Source: Streptomyces sp. R41 (GTDB lineage: Bacteria; Actinomycetota; Actinomycetes; Streptomycetales; Streptomycetaceae). From it: 64,000 nt of DNA. The translations under genes were made by a program, and so were the position numbers. Numbering within the stretch: the stretch's first letter is position 1; every line of letters starts with the position of its first letter. Shown here in pieces: positions 28,139 to 36,450 of this stretch. Location: assembly GCF_041053055.1 (NCBI RefSeq), contig NZ_CP163443.1, positions 682,001 to 746,000 on the forward strand, given 5' to 3'. The notes under the pieces are model-generated. The model searched no databases. It saw only the letters and a list, made by a program, of their open reading frames with translations, and was not told where the DNA came from.

Positions 28139-28840
28139 ATGGACGAACCAGAGCACGCGCCGCATACGCCGCCCGTCAGGGTGTTCCTCCTCGACGACCA
28201 CGAGGTGGTCCGCCGGGGACTGCACGACCTCATCGACGCCGAGCCGGACATGCGGGTCGTCGGGGAGGCCGGAACCAGCGAGCAGGCACTGGTCCGTGGA
28301 CCGGCGCTGCGTCCGGACGTGGCGATCCTCGACGTCCGGCTCCCCGACAGCGACGGGATCACCGTCTGTCGTGAACTGCGGTCGCGGATACCGGGGTTGG
28401 CGTGTCTCATGCTCACGTCGTTCGACGACGACGATGCGCTGCTGGACGCGATCATGGCGGGGGCGTCCGGCTATGTGCTCAAGCAGATCAGGGGCTCGGA
28501 CCTGATCTCGGCGGTCCGCACGGTCGCCTCCGGGCAGTCGATGCTCGATCCGGCGACGACCGCGCGGCTGATGAGCGCCCTGCGGGATCCTCAGGGCGAG
28601 GGCACCGCACAGCAGGAGGAGGACGCCCGGCTGACCGGACTCTCCGAGCGGGAGCGGGACATCCTCGCCCTCATCGGCGAGGGGCTCACCAATCGGCAGA
28701 TCGGCGAGCGGCTGTACCTCTCCGAGAAGACGGTGAAGAACGGGATTTCGCGGCTGCTGGGCAAGTTGGGGGTGGAGCGGCGCATCCAGGCCGCGGTGAT
28801 CGCGGCCCAGTTCCCGCCGCCTTCGGGGCGGGAGGGGTGA
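28139..28840 (+). CDS. NarL/LuxR-type response regulator, DevR/OsdR-like
   Basis: 233 aa. The receiver domain is VRVFLLDDHEVVRRGLHDLI, with the phospho-acceptor Asp in VAILDVRLPDSDG near residue 62 and Lys in YVLKQIRGSDL. The LuxR HTH at about 160-225 reads LSERERDILALIGEGLTNRQ, then LYLSEKTVKNGISRLLGKL. These features and the convergent GAF kinase gene make it the counterpart of mycobacterial DevR/DosR and Streptomyces OsdR, which control dormancy, redox and USP genes. The ATG at 28139 has GGGGAG 8 nt upstream. Confidence 0.88.
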   Translation: MDEPEHAPHTPPVRVFLLDDHEVVRRGLHDLIDAEPDMRVVGEAGTSEQALVRGPALRPDVAILDVRLPDSDGITVCRELRSRIPGLACLMLTSFDDDDALLDAIMAGASGYVLKQIRGSDLISAVRTVASGQSMLDPATTARLMSALRDPQGEGTAQQEEDARLTGLSERERDILALIGEGLTNRQIGERLYLSEKTVKNGISRLLGKLGVERRIQAAVIAAQFPPPSGREG

Positions 28841-28888
28841 CTGGCCAAGGATGCCTCGGCCGGGCCGCGCTGACCTGGGTCACTTGAA

Positions 28889-29205
28889 CTCAGCGTGAAA
28901 GGGAGGCAGAGGCCGCCTTGAGCAGGATCGCCCAGCGAGACCCGAGAGGCAGAGGCCGCCTTGAGCAGGATCGCCCAGCGAGACCGGAGGGGCAGAGGTC
29001 CCCCGGCGAGGAACGCTTGGCGTGACCGGAGCGGCAGAGGCCGCCCGAACCAGGGGGTCTCAGCGTGACCGGAGCGGCAGAGGCCGCCCGAACCAGAGGG
29101 TCTCAGCATGACCGGAGAGGCAGAGGACCCCCGACAAGGAACACCCGGCGTAACCGGAGCGGCAGAGGCCGCCCGAACCAGAGGGTCTCAGCGTGACCGC
29201 AGCGG
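28889..29205. repeat. 43-bp tandem repeat array between regulator and kinase genes
   Basis: Seven consecutive units. The anchor GGCAGAGG occurs at 28905, 28948, 28991, 29033, 29076, 29119 and 29161, giving periods of 43, 43, 42, 43, 43 and 42 bp. Unit variants run A-A-B-C-C-B-C. Most units hold a small hairpin on the minus strand (GGCGG-CCTCT-GCCGC in the C type). The final partial unit includes the last codons and the stop of the kinase gene (CCGCTGCGGTCACGCTGA). No spacers, so not CRISPR. Confidence 0.9.
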
Positions 29206-30897
29206 TACCCGCCACTCCAGGCGTGTGCCGCCTTCCTGACGTGTCGTCACGGTCAGGCGCCCGCCCAGTCGTTCGGCCCGTTCCGCGAGATTGCGAAGTC
29301 CGCTGCGGCGGCCGCCGTCCGTCTCCATGCCGACGCCGTTGTCGTCGACGCGGAGCGTGAGGTGCCCCTCGCGCACGACGAGGGCCACCTCCGCCGCGGT
29401 GGCCGCCGCGTGCCGGGCCACATTGGTGAGGGCCTCGCCGACGACGGCGACGGCGTCCTCGGCGATGGCGCCGGGCACGTCCACGTCGATCAGCCCCTCC
29501 ATGCGCAGGGCGGGGGTGAAGCCGAGCCCGCCTGCCGCCTGCTCCAGGGCGCGCACGACGCGGATACGCAGACCGGCGTCGGGGGTCTCATGGGCGCGCA
29601 GTCCGAAGATGGTCGATCGGATGATCTTTATGGTGATGTCCAAGTCGTCGACGGCACGGCTGAGGCGTTCGGCGGCCTGCGGATGCTGCACGAAGCGCTG
29701 CGCGCTCTGCAGGGTCATCCCGGTCGCGAACAACCGCTGGATCGCCAGGTCGTGCAGGTCGCGGGCGATCCGGTCGCGGTCTTCGAGCAGGCTCATCTGC
29801 TCGGCGTCGCGCCGCCGTTCCGCGAGTTCCATCGCCAAGGCGGCCTGCCCGGCGAACCCGAGCAGCGGCGCGGTCTCGACCTCCGTGAAGGGCGTCCGTC
29901 CGGCGCCCCGGGCCAGCATGAGGACCCCGCGCAGCCCCTCCCGGGTGCCCATGGGCACGGCGACAGCGGGCCCGAGGCCCTCCCAGCGGTCGGGGCCGTA
30001 GGTGATCCGGGTGTCCTTGCGGACGTCGGCGGTGGCCACGAGCGTGCCCGCGGTCAGGGCGGCGCCGGCGAACGTGCCCTCCCTGGGCAGCACGAGTCCC
30101 AGGTGCGCCTCGGCCTGGTGCCCCAGCGCGAGCGCCCCGCGCAGGTCGCCGGTGCTCTCGACGACGAGGTCGACGACGCCCAGGTCGGCCGCGGTGATCT
30201 CCCGGGCCCGCTCCAGCATGACTTCCATGACCTGCGGCTCGGGCACCCCGGACAGCAGCCCGCTGGTGATCTCCGCACCCGCCTCCAGCCAGCGTTCCCT
30301 GAGCCTGGCCTCGCCATACAGGCGGGCGTTCTCGATGGCCACACCGGCGGCCACGGCGAGGGTGGCGAGGACGGCCTGGTCCTCGGGGTCGAACTCTCCG
30401 CCGCCGCGCTTCTCGGTCAGATAGAGGTTGCCGAAGACCGTGTCGCGCACCCGGATGGGGGCTCCCAGGAAGCTGCGCATCGGCGGGTGGTGCGGCGGGA
30501 ATCCGGACGACGCGGGATGCTCGGACAGTTCCGCGAGCCTCAACTGCTCCGGGTTCCGGATGAGTTCGCCGAGCAGACCGTGCCCGGAGGGCAGGTCGCC
30601 GATCGCCGCCCACACCTCGTCGCTGACGCCCACGGGGATGAACTGCGAGAGCTTCTGCTGCTGTCCGATCACGCCGAGCGCTCCGTACTCGGCGTCCACC
30701 AGGACGACGGCGGCCTCGACGATACGGCGCAGCACCTGCGCGAGGTCGAGCTCGCGCCCCACCGACAGCACCGCCTCCAGCAGGCCCTGCAGCCGGTCAC
30801 GGGTGCCGCGGACAGTCTCGATCCGCCCCTGCAGTTCCTCCAGCAACTCGTCCAGGCGCAGCTTCGGCAACCCGGCCCCGCGCCCGTCCCCGCTCAT
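29188..30897 (-). CDS. GAF-domain sensor histidine kinase, DevS/OsdK-like
   Basis: 569 aa cytosolic kinase. A short coil (about 1-45) and two GAF domains (about 50-190 and 215-355) precede a HisKA_3 dimerisation domain. The phospho-acceptor His is in DRIARDLHDLAIQRLFATG near residue 375. The HATPase contains GEALTNVARHAAATAAEVA and VDDNGVGMETDGGRRSGLRN (about 475-567). GAF-type kinases of this layout sense oxygen/NO or redox state in DevS/DosT; whether this one binds haem cannot be seen. It is convergent with its likely partner regulator at 28139. A broken paralogue lies at 8640-9040. Confidence 0.9.
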   Translation of the reverse strand: MSGDGRGAGLPKLRLDELLEELQGRIETVRGTRDRLQGLLEAVLSVGRELDLAQVLRRIVEAAVVLVDAEYGALGVIGQQQKLSQFIPVGVSDEVWAAIGDLPSGHGLLGELIRNPEQLRLAELSEHPASSGFPPHHPPMRSFLGAPIRVRDTVFGNLYLTEKRGGGEFDPEDQAVLATLAVAAGVAIENARLYGEARLRERWLEAGAEITSGLLSGVPEPQVMEVMLERAREITAADLGVVDLVVESTGDLRGALALGHQAEAHLGLVLPREGTFAGAALTAGTLVATADVRKDTRITYGPDRWEGLGPAVAVPMGTREGLRGVLMLARGAGRTPFTEVETAPLLGFAGQAALAMELAERRRDAEQMSLLEDRDRIARDLHDLAIQRLFATGMTLQSAQRFVQHPQAAERLSRAVDDLDITIKIIRSTIFGLRAHETPDAGLRIRVVRALEQAAGGLGFTPALRMEGLIDVDVPGAIAEDAVAVVGEALTNVARHAAATAAEVALVVREGHLTLRVDDNGVGMETDGGRRSGLRNLAERAERLGGRLTVTTRQEGGTRLEWRVPLRSR

Positions 30898-31168
30898 GCG
30901 CCCTCCCCCGGTGAGAGCCGACGAGACGTCACCACTCGGTGTCTCACCGTAGCCGCTGAACGTGGCCGTGGCAGCAGGGACTTGAATGTGGCGGTGACGT
31001 GGGGAACCGGTCGTCCCAGGGCTTCACGGCCTGGCTCGCCCCCGGGGGACGCCCGACGCCCCCGCTGCACGGGCGCCGCGGAGACCGATGGGAGGCAAGG
31101 CTTGGCGACCTCCCACGGCACACGTACGGTGTGATCATCCGCACCCCTGATGCCAAAGGTGGTCCTTC

Positions 31169-32134
31169 ATGGCCTTGTTCGACCTCCCCCTCGACGAGCT
31201 CCGCGACTACCGCAGCGCGTCCGCCGAGCCCGAGGACTTCGACGACTTCTGGGCCAAGACGCTCCAGGAGGCCGGTGAGCACGACCTCGCCGCGCGCTTC
31301 GAGCCGTTCGAGACACCGCTCAAGACCGTCAAGGTGTACGACGTCACGTTCGCCGGGTTCGGCGGGCACCCGGTCAAGGGCTGGCTGACCGTCCCGGCCT
31401 GGGCGAACGGGCCCCTGCCGACCGTCGTCGAGTTCATCGGGTACGGCGGCGGACGCGGCCTTGCGCACACGCATCTGCTGTGGGCATCGGCGGCCTTCGC
31501 GCACTTCGTGATGGACACGCGCGGCCAGGGCAGTGCCTGGGGCGGTGGCGAGACCCCGGACCCGGTGGGCAGCGCGCCCGCGTTCCCCGGTTTCATGACG
31601 CGCGGGGTCGAGGACCCCGAGGGCTACTACTACCGACGGCTGTTCACGGACGCGGTGCGCGCCGTGGAGGCCGCCCGCTCGCATCCGCTGGTCGACGCGG
31701 CGCGCATGGCGGCCCTCGGCGGCAGCCAGGGCGGCGGCATCACCCTCGCGGTGGGCGGTCTGGTGCCCGACCTGGCCGCGGTCGTTCCCGATGTGCCGTT
31801 CCTGTGCGATTTCCCGCGCGCCACGGTGATCACGGACCGCAACCCCTACCGGGAGATCGGCAACTACCTCAAGACCCACCGCGGCCGCACCGACCAGGTG
31901 TTGCGCACGCTCTCCTACTTCGACGGAGTGCACTTCGCCGCGCGAGGCCGGGCGCCCGCCCTGTTCTCGGTCGCCCTGGAGGACCAGACCTGCCCGCCGT
32001 CGACGGTCTTCGCGGCGTACAACGCGTGGGCGCACGACGACAAGAAGATCGAGGTGTACGACTTCAACGACCACGAGGGCGGCGGCCCTTACCAGGAGGC
32101 GGCTCAGCTGCGCTGGCTGCCCGACCACCTCTGA
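31169..32134 (+). CDS. Carbohydrate esterase family 7 acetyl esterase (acetylxylan esterase/cephalosporin-C deacetylase type)
   Basis: 321 aa, the usual CE7 length, cytoplasmic. It removes acetyl groups from imported xylo-oligosaccharides or related substrates. Signatures: FDDFWAKTLQEAG near residue 24, the RGQG motif in DTRGQGSAWGGG, the nucleophile Ser in ALGGSQGGGITLA near 188, Asp in SVALEDQTCPPST near 272 and His in FNDHEGGG near 302. A SnoaL-like gene follows after 8 bp. Confidence 0.92.
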   Translation: MALFDLPLDELRDYRSASAEPEDFDDFWAKTLQEAGEHDLAARFEPFETPLKTVKVYDVTFAGFGGHPVKGWLTVPAWANGPLPTVVEFIGYGGGRGLAHTHLLWASAAFAHFVMDTRGQGSAWGGGETPDPVGSAPAFPGFMTRGVEDPEGYYYRRLFTDAVRAVEAARSHPLVDAARMAALGGSQGGGITLAVGGLVPDLAAVVPDVPFLCDFPRATVITDRNPYREIGNYLKTHRGRTDQVLRTLSYFDGVHFAARGRAPALFSVALEDQTCPPSTVFAAYNAWAHDDKKIEVYDFNDHEGGGPYQEAAQLRWLPDHL

Positions 32135-32142
32135 GGCCCGTG

Positions 32143-32544
32143 ATGGACACGGCTCGGGCGGCGCGGCGCTTTGTCACGGTGTGGGAACGGGCCTGGGCGG
32201 CCCACGACGTCGACGCGATCCTGGAGTTGTACGCCACCGACTGCGTCCACCGGTCCATGCCGTTCCGCGAGCCTCACCGGGGCCGGGACGAACTCGCCGC
32301 GTATGTACGGTGGTCCTTCGCGGCCGAGCAGGCGACCGACGTTCGATTCTCCGAACCGATTGTCGGGCAGGACGGTCAGGCCGTCGCCGAATTCCGTGTC
32401 CTCGCAGAGGAGGACGGGCGGCCGTCGACGCTGGCGGGCTGCGTCTTCGTCCGCTTCGACGCGGCCGGCCTGGCCGTGGAAACCCGCGACTACTGGCACA
32501 GCACCCCGGCGTACGTGACCTCTCTCCCATGGGAGATGACTTAG
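32143..32544 (+). CDS. SnoaL/NTF2-like domain protein
   Basis: 133 aa single cone-shaped NTF2-like fold. It has WERAWAAHDVDAILELYATD, then HRSMPFREPHRGRDELAAYV and a C-terminal RFDAAGLAVETRDYW. Such proteins are small-molecule isomerases or hydratases, or ligand binders; no function can be assigned. The ATG at 32143 has AGG 6 nt upstream; it is 8 bp after the esterase gene and likely co-transcribed. Confidence 0.82.
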   Translation: MDTARAARRFVTVWERAWAAHDVDAILELYATDCVHRSMPFREPHRGRDELAAYVRWSFAAEQATDVRFSEPIVGQDGQAVAEFRVLAEEDGRPSTLAGCVFVRFDAAGLAVETRDYWHSTPAYVTSLPWEMT

Positions 32545-32866
32545 GACAGCGAGCACACTGGGGGAATCTGGAGGGACAGAACTGGGCGGGCTTGGCCCGC
32601 CTGTCCACCGCAGAGACCAAGGGCGAGATCTCCTCTGACGCAACGTCGGAGGAGGCTGACCCTCGGTTCATCACCGGCAGGGACATCAAGAGCGGTTCGT
32701 CACCCGTAGGGACGTCAAGAGCACCGAGGAGCAGGAGAGGGACGGCCGCGGGTTCGTCGAGAGCCGACCGTCGAGCACTACCACCGACCGATCATCGACA
32801 TCACGGGCAGTTGGACCTGTCGACCCGCCGGCGTCGTGTATGCACGGGACGGGTAAGACCCCCACC
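32545..32866. other. Gene-free stretch with a hairpin and short repeats
   Basis: A perfect hairpin GGCGGGC-TTG-GCCCGCC (32586-32602) downstream of the SnoaL gene could end the esterase operon, although no T-run follows. Two copies of AGGGAC(A/G)TCAAGAGC lie near 32680 and 32709. No convincing coding sequence. Confidence 0.4.
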
Positions 32867-33454
32867 ATGGATACGTTGTCGATCGCCCTACCGGTTGTCG
32901 CGACTGCAATGGTGGCCGCCCTGGGATTCCTCCAGTGGGCGCGCACCGAAAAGCGCCAAGCACGCAACGAGCATGCAGCACGACAAGCGCTGGAGACCGA
33001 GCAACGCCGAACCCTCGCAGCGCCTTTTCGCCAAGAACGCGCAGCCGCTCTACGGGCGCTCATCGACATGCTCAAGCAGTACGAACTCAAATCCCGCTGG
33101 AACGCGGGTAACCAGGACCTGAGGGCCGAGATCCCGAAGTTGAATTCCTTTCTCATTCAGAATCGGGCGCTACTCAGGGAATACGAGTGTGAACTCGCAC
33201 GACAGTTCCTAGAGGGCCTGACCTGGATTGACCGCTACCAGGAACAGCGTCGCGAAGACTGGAGCGAATACCGCCAGTCGGAAATACGGTCTGGCCGCCC
33301 AGATCCCGGCGAGCATGAAAGCGCATGGGAAGACACGCGAACGTTGGACATTCCCCTCGAAATGTGGGAAGTGGTGAGGAAGTGGAAGTCGGCTGGAGAA
33401 GCTCTGGAGTCATGCCTCCGAGACGTACTCCAGGGAAAAGATCTGCCTCTATGA
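32867..33454 (+). CDS. Hypothetical membrane-anchored coiled-coil protein
   Basis: 195 aa, not recognised. An N-terminal helix (LSIALPVVATAMVAALGFLQW) is followed by a charged helical region (EKRQARNEHAARQALETEQR and onward) likely to form a coiled coil, and then a helical C-terminal half rich in Trp, Arg and Glu. It uses A/T-ending codons more often than its neighbours, suggesting recent acquisition. An ATG at 32840 in frame is the alternative start; neither start has a strong ribosome site. Confidence 0.6.
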   Translation: MDTLSIALPVVATAMVAALGFLQWARTEKRQARNEHAARQALETEQRRTLAAPFRQERAAALRALIDMLKQYELKSRWNAGNQDLRAEIPKLNSFLIQNRALLREYECELARQFLEGLTWIDRYQEQRREDWSEYRQSEIRSGRPDPGEHESAWEDTRTLDIPLEMWEVVRKWKSAGEALESCLRDVLQGKDLPL

Positions 33455-33905
33455 ACGGATCTTGCTCAGTGGGGCGCAGAACACCGGCCTCTACCACGGC
33501 TGCCAGTCGCGCGGTGGGTCGTCGTTCCGCAACGCGGCGATGCGCCGACCTGTCCTCGCCCGCCGCCCGCTCGCCCTCCTGAACGTTCTGCATGAGTCAC
33601 GTCGTCATGCCGCTTGCAGGCCACGCAGCGTCTCGGACCCATGCCGGTGGTACAGGTCCCACCCGTACGCGGCCACGAAGTCGGCGTACTGCTCGTCGAT
33701 CTGCCACCCAGCTGTGGTGCTCAACAGCCGTGACCGGTCCCGCGCACGCGACCGACGCCGAACCGCCGACGGCGGCGCGCCGCAGGTACCGCCCTGTTCG
33801 CCCTGGCGGGGATCGTTGAGCGGCTGGTGCCGGACGAGTTCGCCTGCTCCCTCATGTGCTATCGCAGACTCACTGAATGAGATGCCCCTCAAGGACCTAA
33901 AGGAG
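33455..33905. pseudogene. Gene debris: short coding-like scraps on both strands
   Basis: Two scraps look once-coding. On the minus strand, ending at 33608, is QIDEQYADFVAAYGWDLYHR plus HGSETLRGLQAA and a stop. On the plus strand, ending near 33881, is ALFALAGIVERLVPDEFACS plus LMCYRRLTE and a stop. Neither has a start or a full domain and I do not recognise the families. They adjoin the atypical hypothetical gene at 32867, which fits an insertion/deletion site. Confidence 0.35.
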
Positions 33906-34595
33906 CTAAAGGACCTTGAGCAGTCGTTCGGCCAGGACGGCGGCCGAGGCAGGGTTCTGTCCGGTGAACAGGTTGCGGTCAACCACCGTGTAGGGCTTCC
34001 AGATCTCACCCTTGGTGAAGTCGACGCCCAGGTCGATGAGCTCGTCCTCCAACAGCCAGCGGGCCTTCGGGCCGAGCCCGACCGCGTTCTCTTCTTCATT
34101 GGTGAACGCAGTGATCCGGTAGCCGGCGAAGGGCGATACGCCGTGGATCCTGGTCGCCAGCATCGCGGCCGGGGCGTGGCAGACAATGGCGAGGGGCTTG
34201 CCGGAGGCGAGCGCCGCGGTCAGCAACCGGCCGGCGTCCGCGTCGACGCACAGGTCTTCCATGGGGCCGTGGCCGCCCGGGCAGTAGACGGCGTCGTAAT
34301 CCTCCAGGCGGGCGTTCGCCAACTGGATCGGCCGCCGGATCACCTCTGCGGAGCGGATGATCGTCTCCAGATCAAGGGCGATCTGGGCGCTGCCGGCCAT
34401 GTCGGGGCGCAGGCTCATCATGTCCACGTTCGGGACCACCCCGTTGGGGGTGGCGACCACCACTTGATGGCCGGCCTCGGTGAGCGCCTTGTACGGGGCC
34501 GCGAACTCCTCGGCCCAGTATCCCGTGGCATGCCTGGTGCCATCCTTGAGCGTCCAGTACGTCGCCCCGGTCATCACGAAAAGTAGCTTCGCCAT
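33906..34595 (-). CDS. DJ-1/PfpI-family protein, HchA (Hsp31)-like
   Basis: 229 aa. The nucleophile Cys is in the elbow GKPLAIVCHAPAAML near residue 140, with CPGGHGPMEDL near 108 and a Glu near the N-terminal third as in Hsp31. Members act as glutathione-independent glyoxalase III or as protein/nucleotide deglycases that remove methylglyoxal. It is divergent from a GlxA-type regulator, which may control it. The upstream region is AT-rich with a repeated ATCACAC motif. Confidence 0.85.
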   Translation of the reverse strand: MAKLLFVMTGATYWTLKDGTRHATGYWAEEFAAPYKALTEAGHQVVVATPNGVVPNVDMMSLRPDMAGSAQIALDLETIIRSAEVIRRPIQLANARLEDYDAVYCPGGHGPMEDLCVDADAGRLLTAALASGKPLAIVCHAPAAMLATRIHGVSPFAGYRITAFTNEEENAVGLGPKARWLLEDELIDLGVDFTKGEIWKPYTVVDRNLFTGQNPASAAVLAERLLKVL

Positions 34596-35125
34596 CGGAC
34601 AACCGTCTCCTCGTCCGCATCTGGTGTGATTTAGCCGGATTCATTACAGAACACACCCTATATCAGAGTGTGATCTAGGTCCTGCCGGCTGACTCTGCCG
34701 CGTGCACTTCGTTGATCGGCCGCATACACGGCACTACGCAGTGCCGTCGCATTGAAGTTCTCCGGTCCCGGCGTCTTCACCCGACCGAGCAGGGCTCCGG
34801 GCATGGTGACCGGCTCGCCCGGCCGCGGCGCGGTGCGCCACCGGTGCGACTCCCGATGAGTGGGCTGGGAGTCTGTGCCTTCCAGCAGGTAGTAAGCCGG
34901 TCGTGGCTTCGGTACGGGTCACGAGCACATGATGAGCACACGGAGATCCGACGAACGGCGGACCGGGGCAGGCCATGACCCCGTTCCTGATCTCCGGGAT
35001 GCACTCGCCGACCAGCCCCTCAAGGGGTCGGTTACAGCCCCTTGGACCGGGATCCTGAAGCGCGATGCCGTCGCCGGCCTCGTATCGATCCAGTGTCCAC
35101 ACCGCGCACGGCCCGGAGGCACCCG
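34596..35125. promoter_or_regulatory. Regulatory gap between the HchA-like and GlxA-like genes
   Basis: 530 bp without a gene. It holds an AT-rich segment (34622-34676) with two ATCACAC boxes on the minus strand and arms CACAC/GTGTG, likely the promoter of the HchA-like gene. A perfect inverted repeat, ACGGCACT-ACGC-AGTGCCGT, lies at 34728-34747. Confidence 0.45.
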
Positions 35126-36145
35126 ATGAACCACAAGCACCCTGGAACGGGTCCGCTCACCGTGACGGTGTTCGTGTTCCCGGGCGTGCGGTTGCTCGAT
35201 GTGACCGGCCCCATCGAGGTGTTCACGACGGCGAACGAGTTCGGCGGGCACTATCGGGTGCAGATTGCGTCCGAGGACGGAACGGAGGTGATCACCTCCG
35301 CCGGGACCCGCCTCGGCGCTGACCTTTCCGTCGACGATGTACAAGAGCCGTGCGACGTTCTGCTGATCCCGGGCGGTCCGCAGTGGGAAACGCTGATCAA
35401 GGACGACGCACTCTTGGATGTTGTCCGGCAACTGAACGAGAAGAGCCGCTGCACGGCATCGGTGTGCACGGGAGCGTTTCTGCTGGCCGCGGCCGGACTT
35501 CTGACTGGCCGTCGCGCTGCGACGCACTGGCGGCATTCACGTCAACTGGCCTCGCGGTTCCCATCCGTGCAGGTCGAACCGGACGCCATCTTCGTGCGGG
35601 ACGGGAAGATGATGACTTCGGCAGGTGCCAGCGCCGGTATCGACCTGTCCTTGGCGCTAGTCGAAGATCATTACGGTGCGGAGGTCGCTCGCTCGGTTGC
35701 CAAGGACATGGTCGTCTTCATGCAGCGACCGGGTGGCCAGTCCCAATTCAGCGTCCGCTCCCGGGCGCCGCACACCCGCCAGGAGATGCTCCGCCGGGTC
35801 CTGGATGCCGTCGCCGAGAACCCCGGGGCCAACCACACGCTAACGGCCATGGCCCGCAGGGCAGGCGTCAGCGTCCGTCACGTGACCCGGCTCTTCTACG
35901 AAGAGGTGGGAACCACCCCGGCCCGGTATGTCGAGCAGGTCAGGCTGGAAGCAGCCCAGGTGCTGCTGGAGACGGGTGATGACCCCATGGCGGTCGTAGC
36001 CCGGCGCACAGGGTTCGGCTCACCCGAGTCGCTCCGCAGAGCGTTCGTGCGGCACCTGGGTGTGACGCCTGGTGCATACCGGGCCAGTTTCCGGACGACC
36101 GGCGTGAGCACGAAGGATCTGGTGTCCGCGGCGGTCTCCTCGTAG
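35126..36145 (+). CDS. GlxA-family transcriptional regulator (DJ-1/PfpI plus AraC HTH)
   Basis: 339 aa. The N-terminal DJ-1/PfpI-like domain (about 10-180) has VFVFPGVRLLDVTGPIEVF, LLIPGGPQW and the elbow ASVCTGAFLLAAAGLL, retaining Cys. The C-terminal AraC pair of HTHs (about 225-325) has LTAMARRAGVSVRHVTRLF and a second HTH ending GFGSPESLRRAFVRHLG. The ATG at 35126 follows GGAGG. Such regulators may sense small carbonyl or amino compounds. Divergent from the HchA-like gene, so a detoxification pair is plausible. Confidence 0.88.
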   Translation: MNHKHPGTGPLTVTVFVFPGVRLLDVTGPIEVFTTANEFGGHYRVQIASEDGTEVITSAGTRLGADLSVDDVQEPCDVLLIPGGPQWETLIKDDALLDVVRQLNEKSRCTASVCTGAFLLAAAGLLTGRRAATHWRHSRQLASRFPSVQVEPDAIFVRDGKMMTSAGASAGIDLSLALVEDHYGAEVARSVAKDMVVFMQRPGGQSQFSVRSRAPHTRQEMLRRVLDAVAENPGANHTLTAMARRAGVSVRHVTRLFYEEVGTTPARYVEQVRLEAAQVLLETGDDPMAVVARRTGFGSPESLRRAFVRHLGVTPGAYRASFRTTGVSTKDLVSAAVSS

Positions 36146-36337
36146 TCGAGGCACAACGGGCCGATGCCGGTGAGCTGTCAGCTGCCTGAGGCCGGCTCAG
36201 CGGAATACAGACACCGCTCCTGAGAAGCGAACTCGCCCCCGCCCAAACCGCGTTCCCCTGTGTGCACCGTAGTGCCGCAGCGCGGCGATGCCTGCTTGGC
36301 ACGCCCTTTACCTTGCGTGACCTGTGCCTGGCGTGAT

Positions 36338-36402
36338 GTTCGCCTGGCGGGGCCCACGGTTCGTCTGACCTTCACTCAGGTCCGGCCCAGGGCTCCTAGG
36401 GT
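36338..36402 (+). promoter_or_regulatory. PHO-box-like promoter of the phosphoesterase operon
   Basis: Two adjoining 11-bp units, GTTCGTCTGAC (36359-36369) and CTTCACTCAGG (36370-36380), match the streptomycete PhoP direct-repeat pattern (GTTCACC-like). A third unit, GTTCGCCTGGC, lies at 36338-36348. A -10 element TAGGGT (36397-36402) follows 17 bp after the box, so the box overlies the -35, as in PhoP-activated promoters. Confidence 0.6.
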
Positions 36403-36450
36403 TACGGCGCCTCCCCCCGCACGTCCGTCACTCCTGTCCGGAGGACAGTC

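Noticed and set aside
28591..29109. Open frame of 172 codons across the tandem repeats (minus strand)
   Set aside because: It is only the translation of the repeat units (RPLPLRSR and similar) and overlaps the regulator gene; no ribosome site or homology.
28889..29205. CRISPR array
   Set aside because: The units are contiguous 42-43 bp repeats with no unique spacers, and no cas genes are near.
32586..32602. tRNA or small RNA gene
   Set aside because: Only one hairpin; no cloverleaf, no T-loop sequence.
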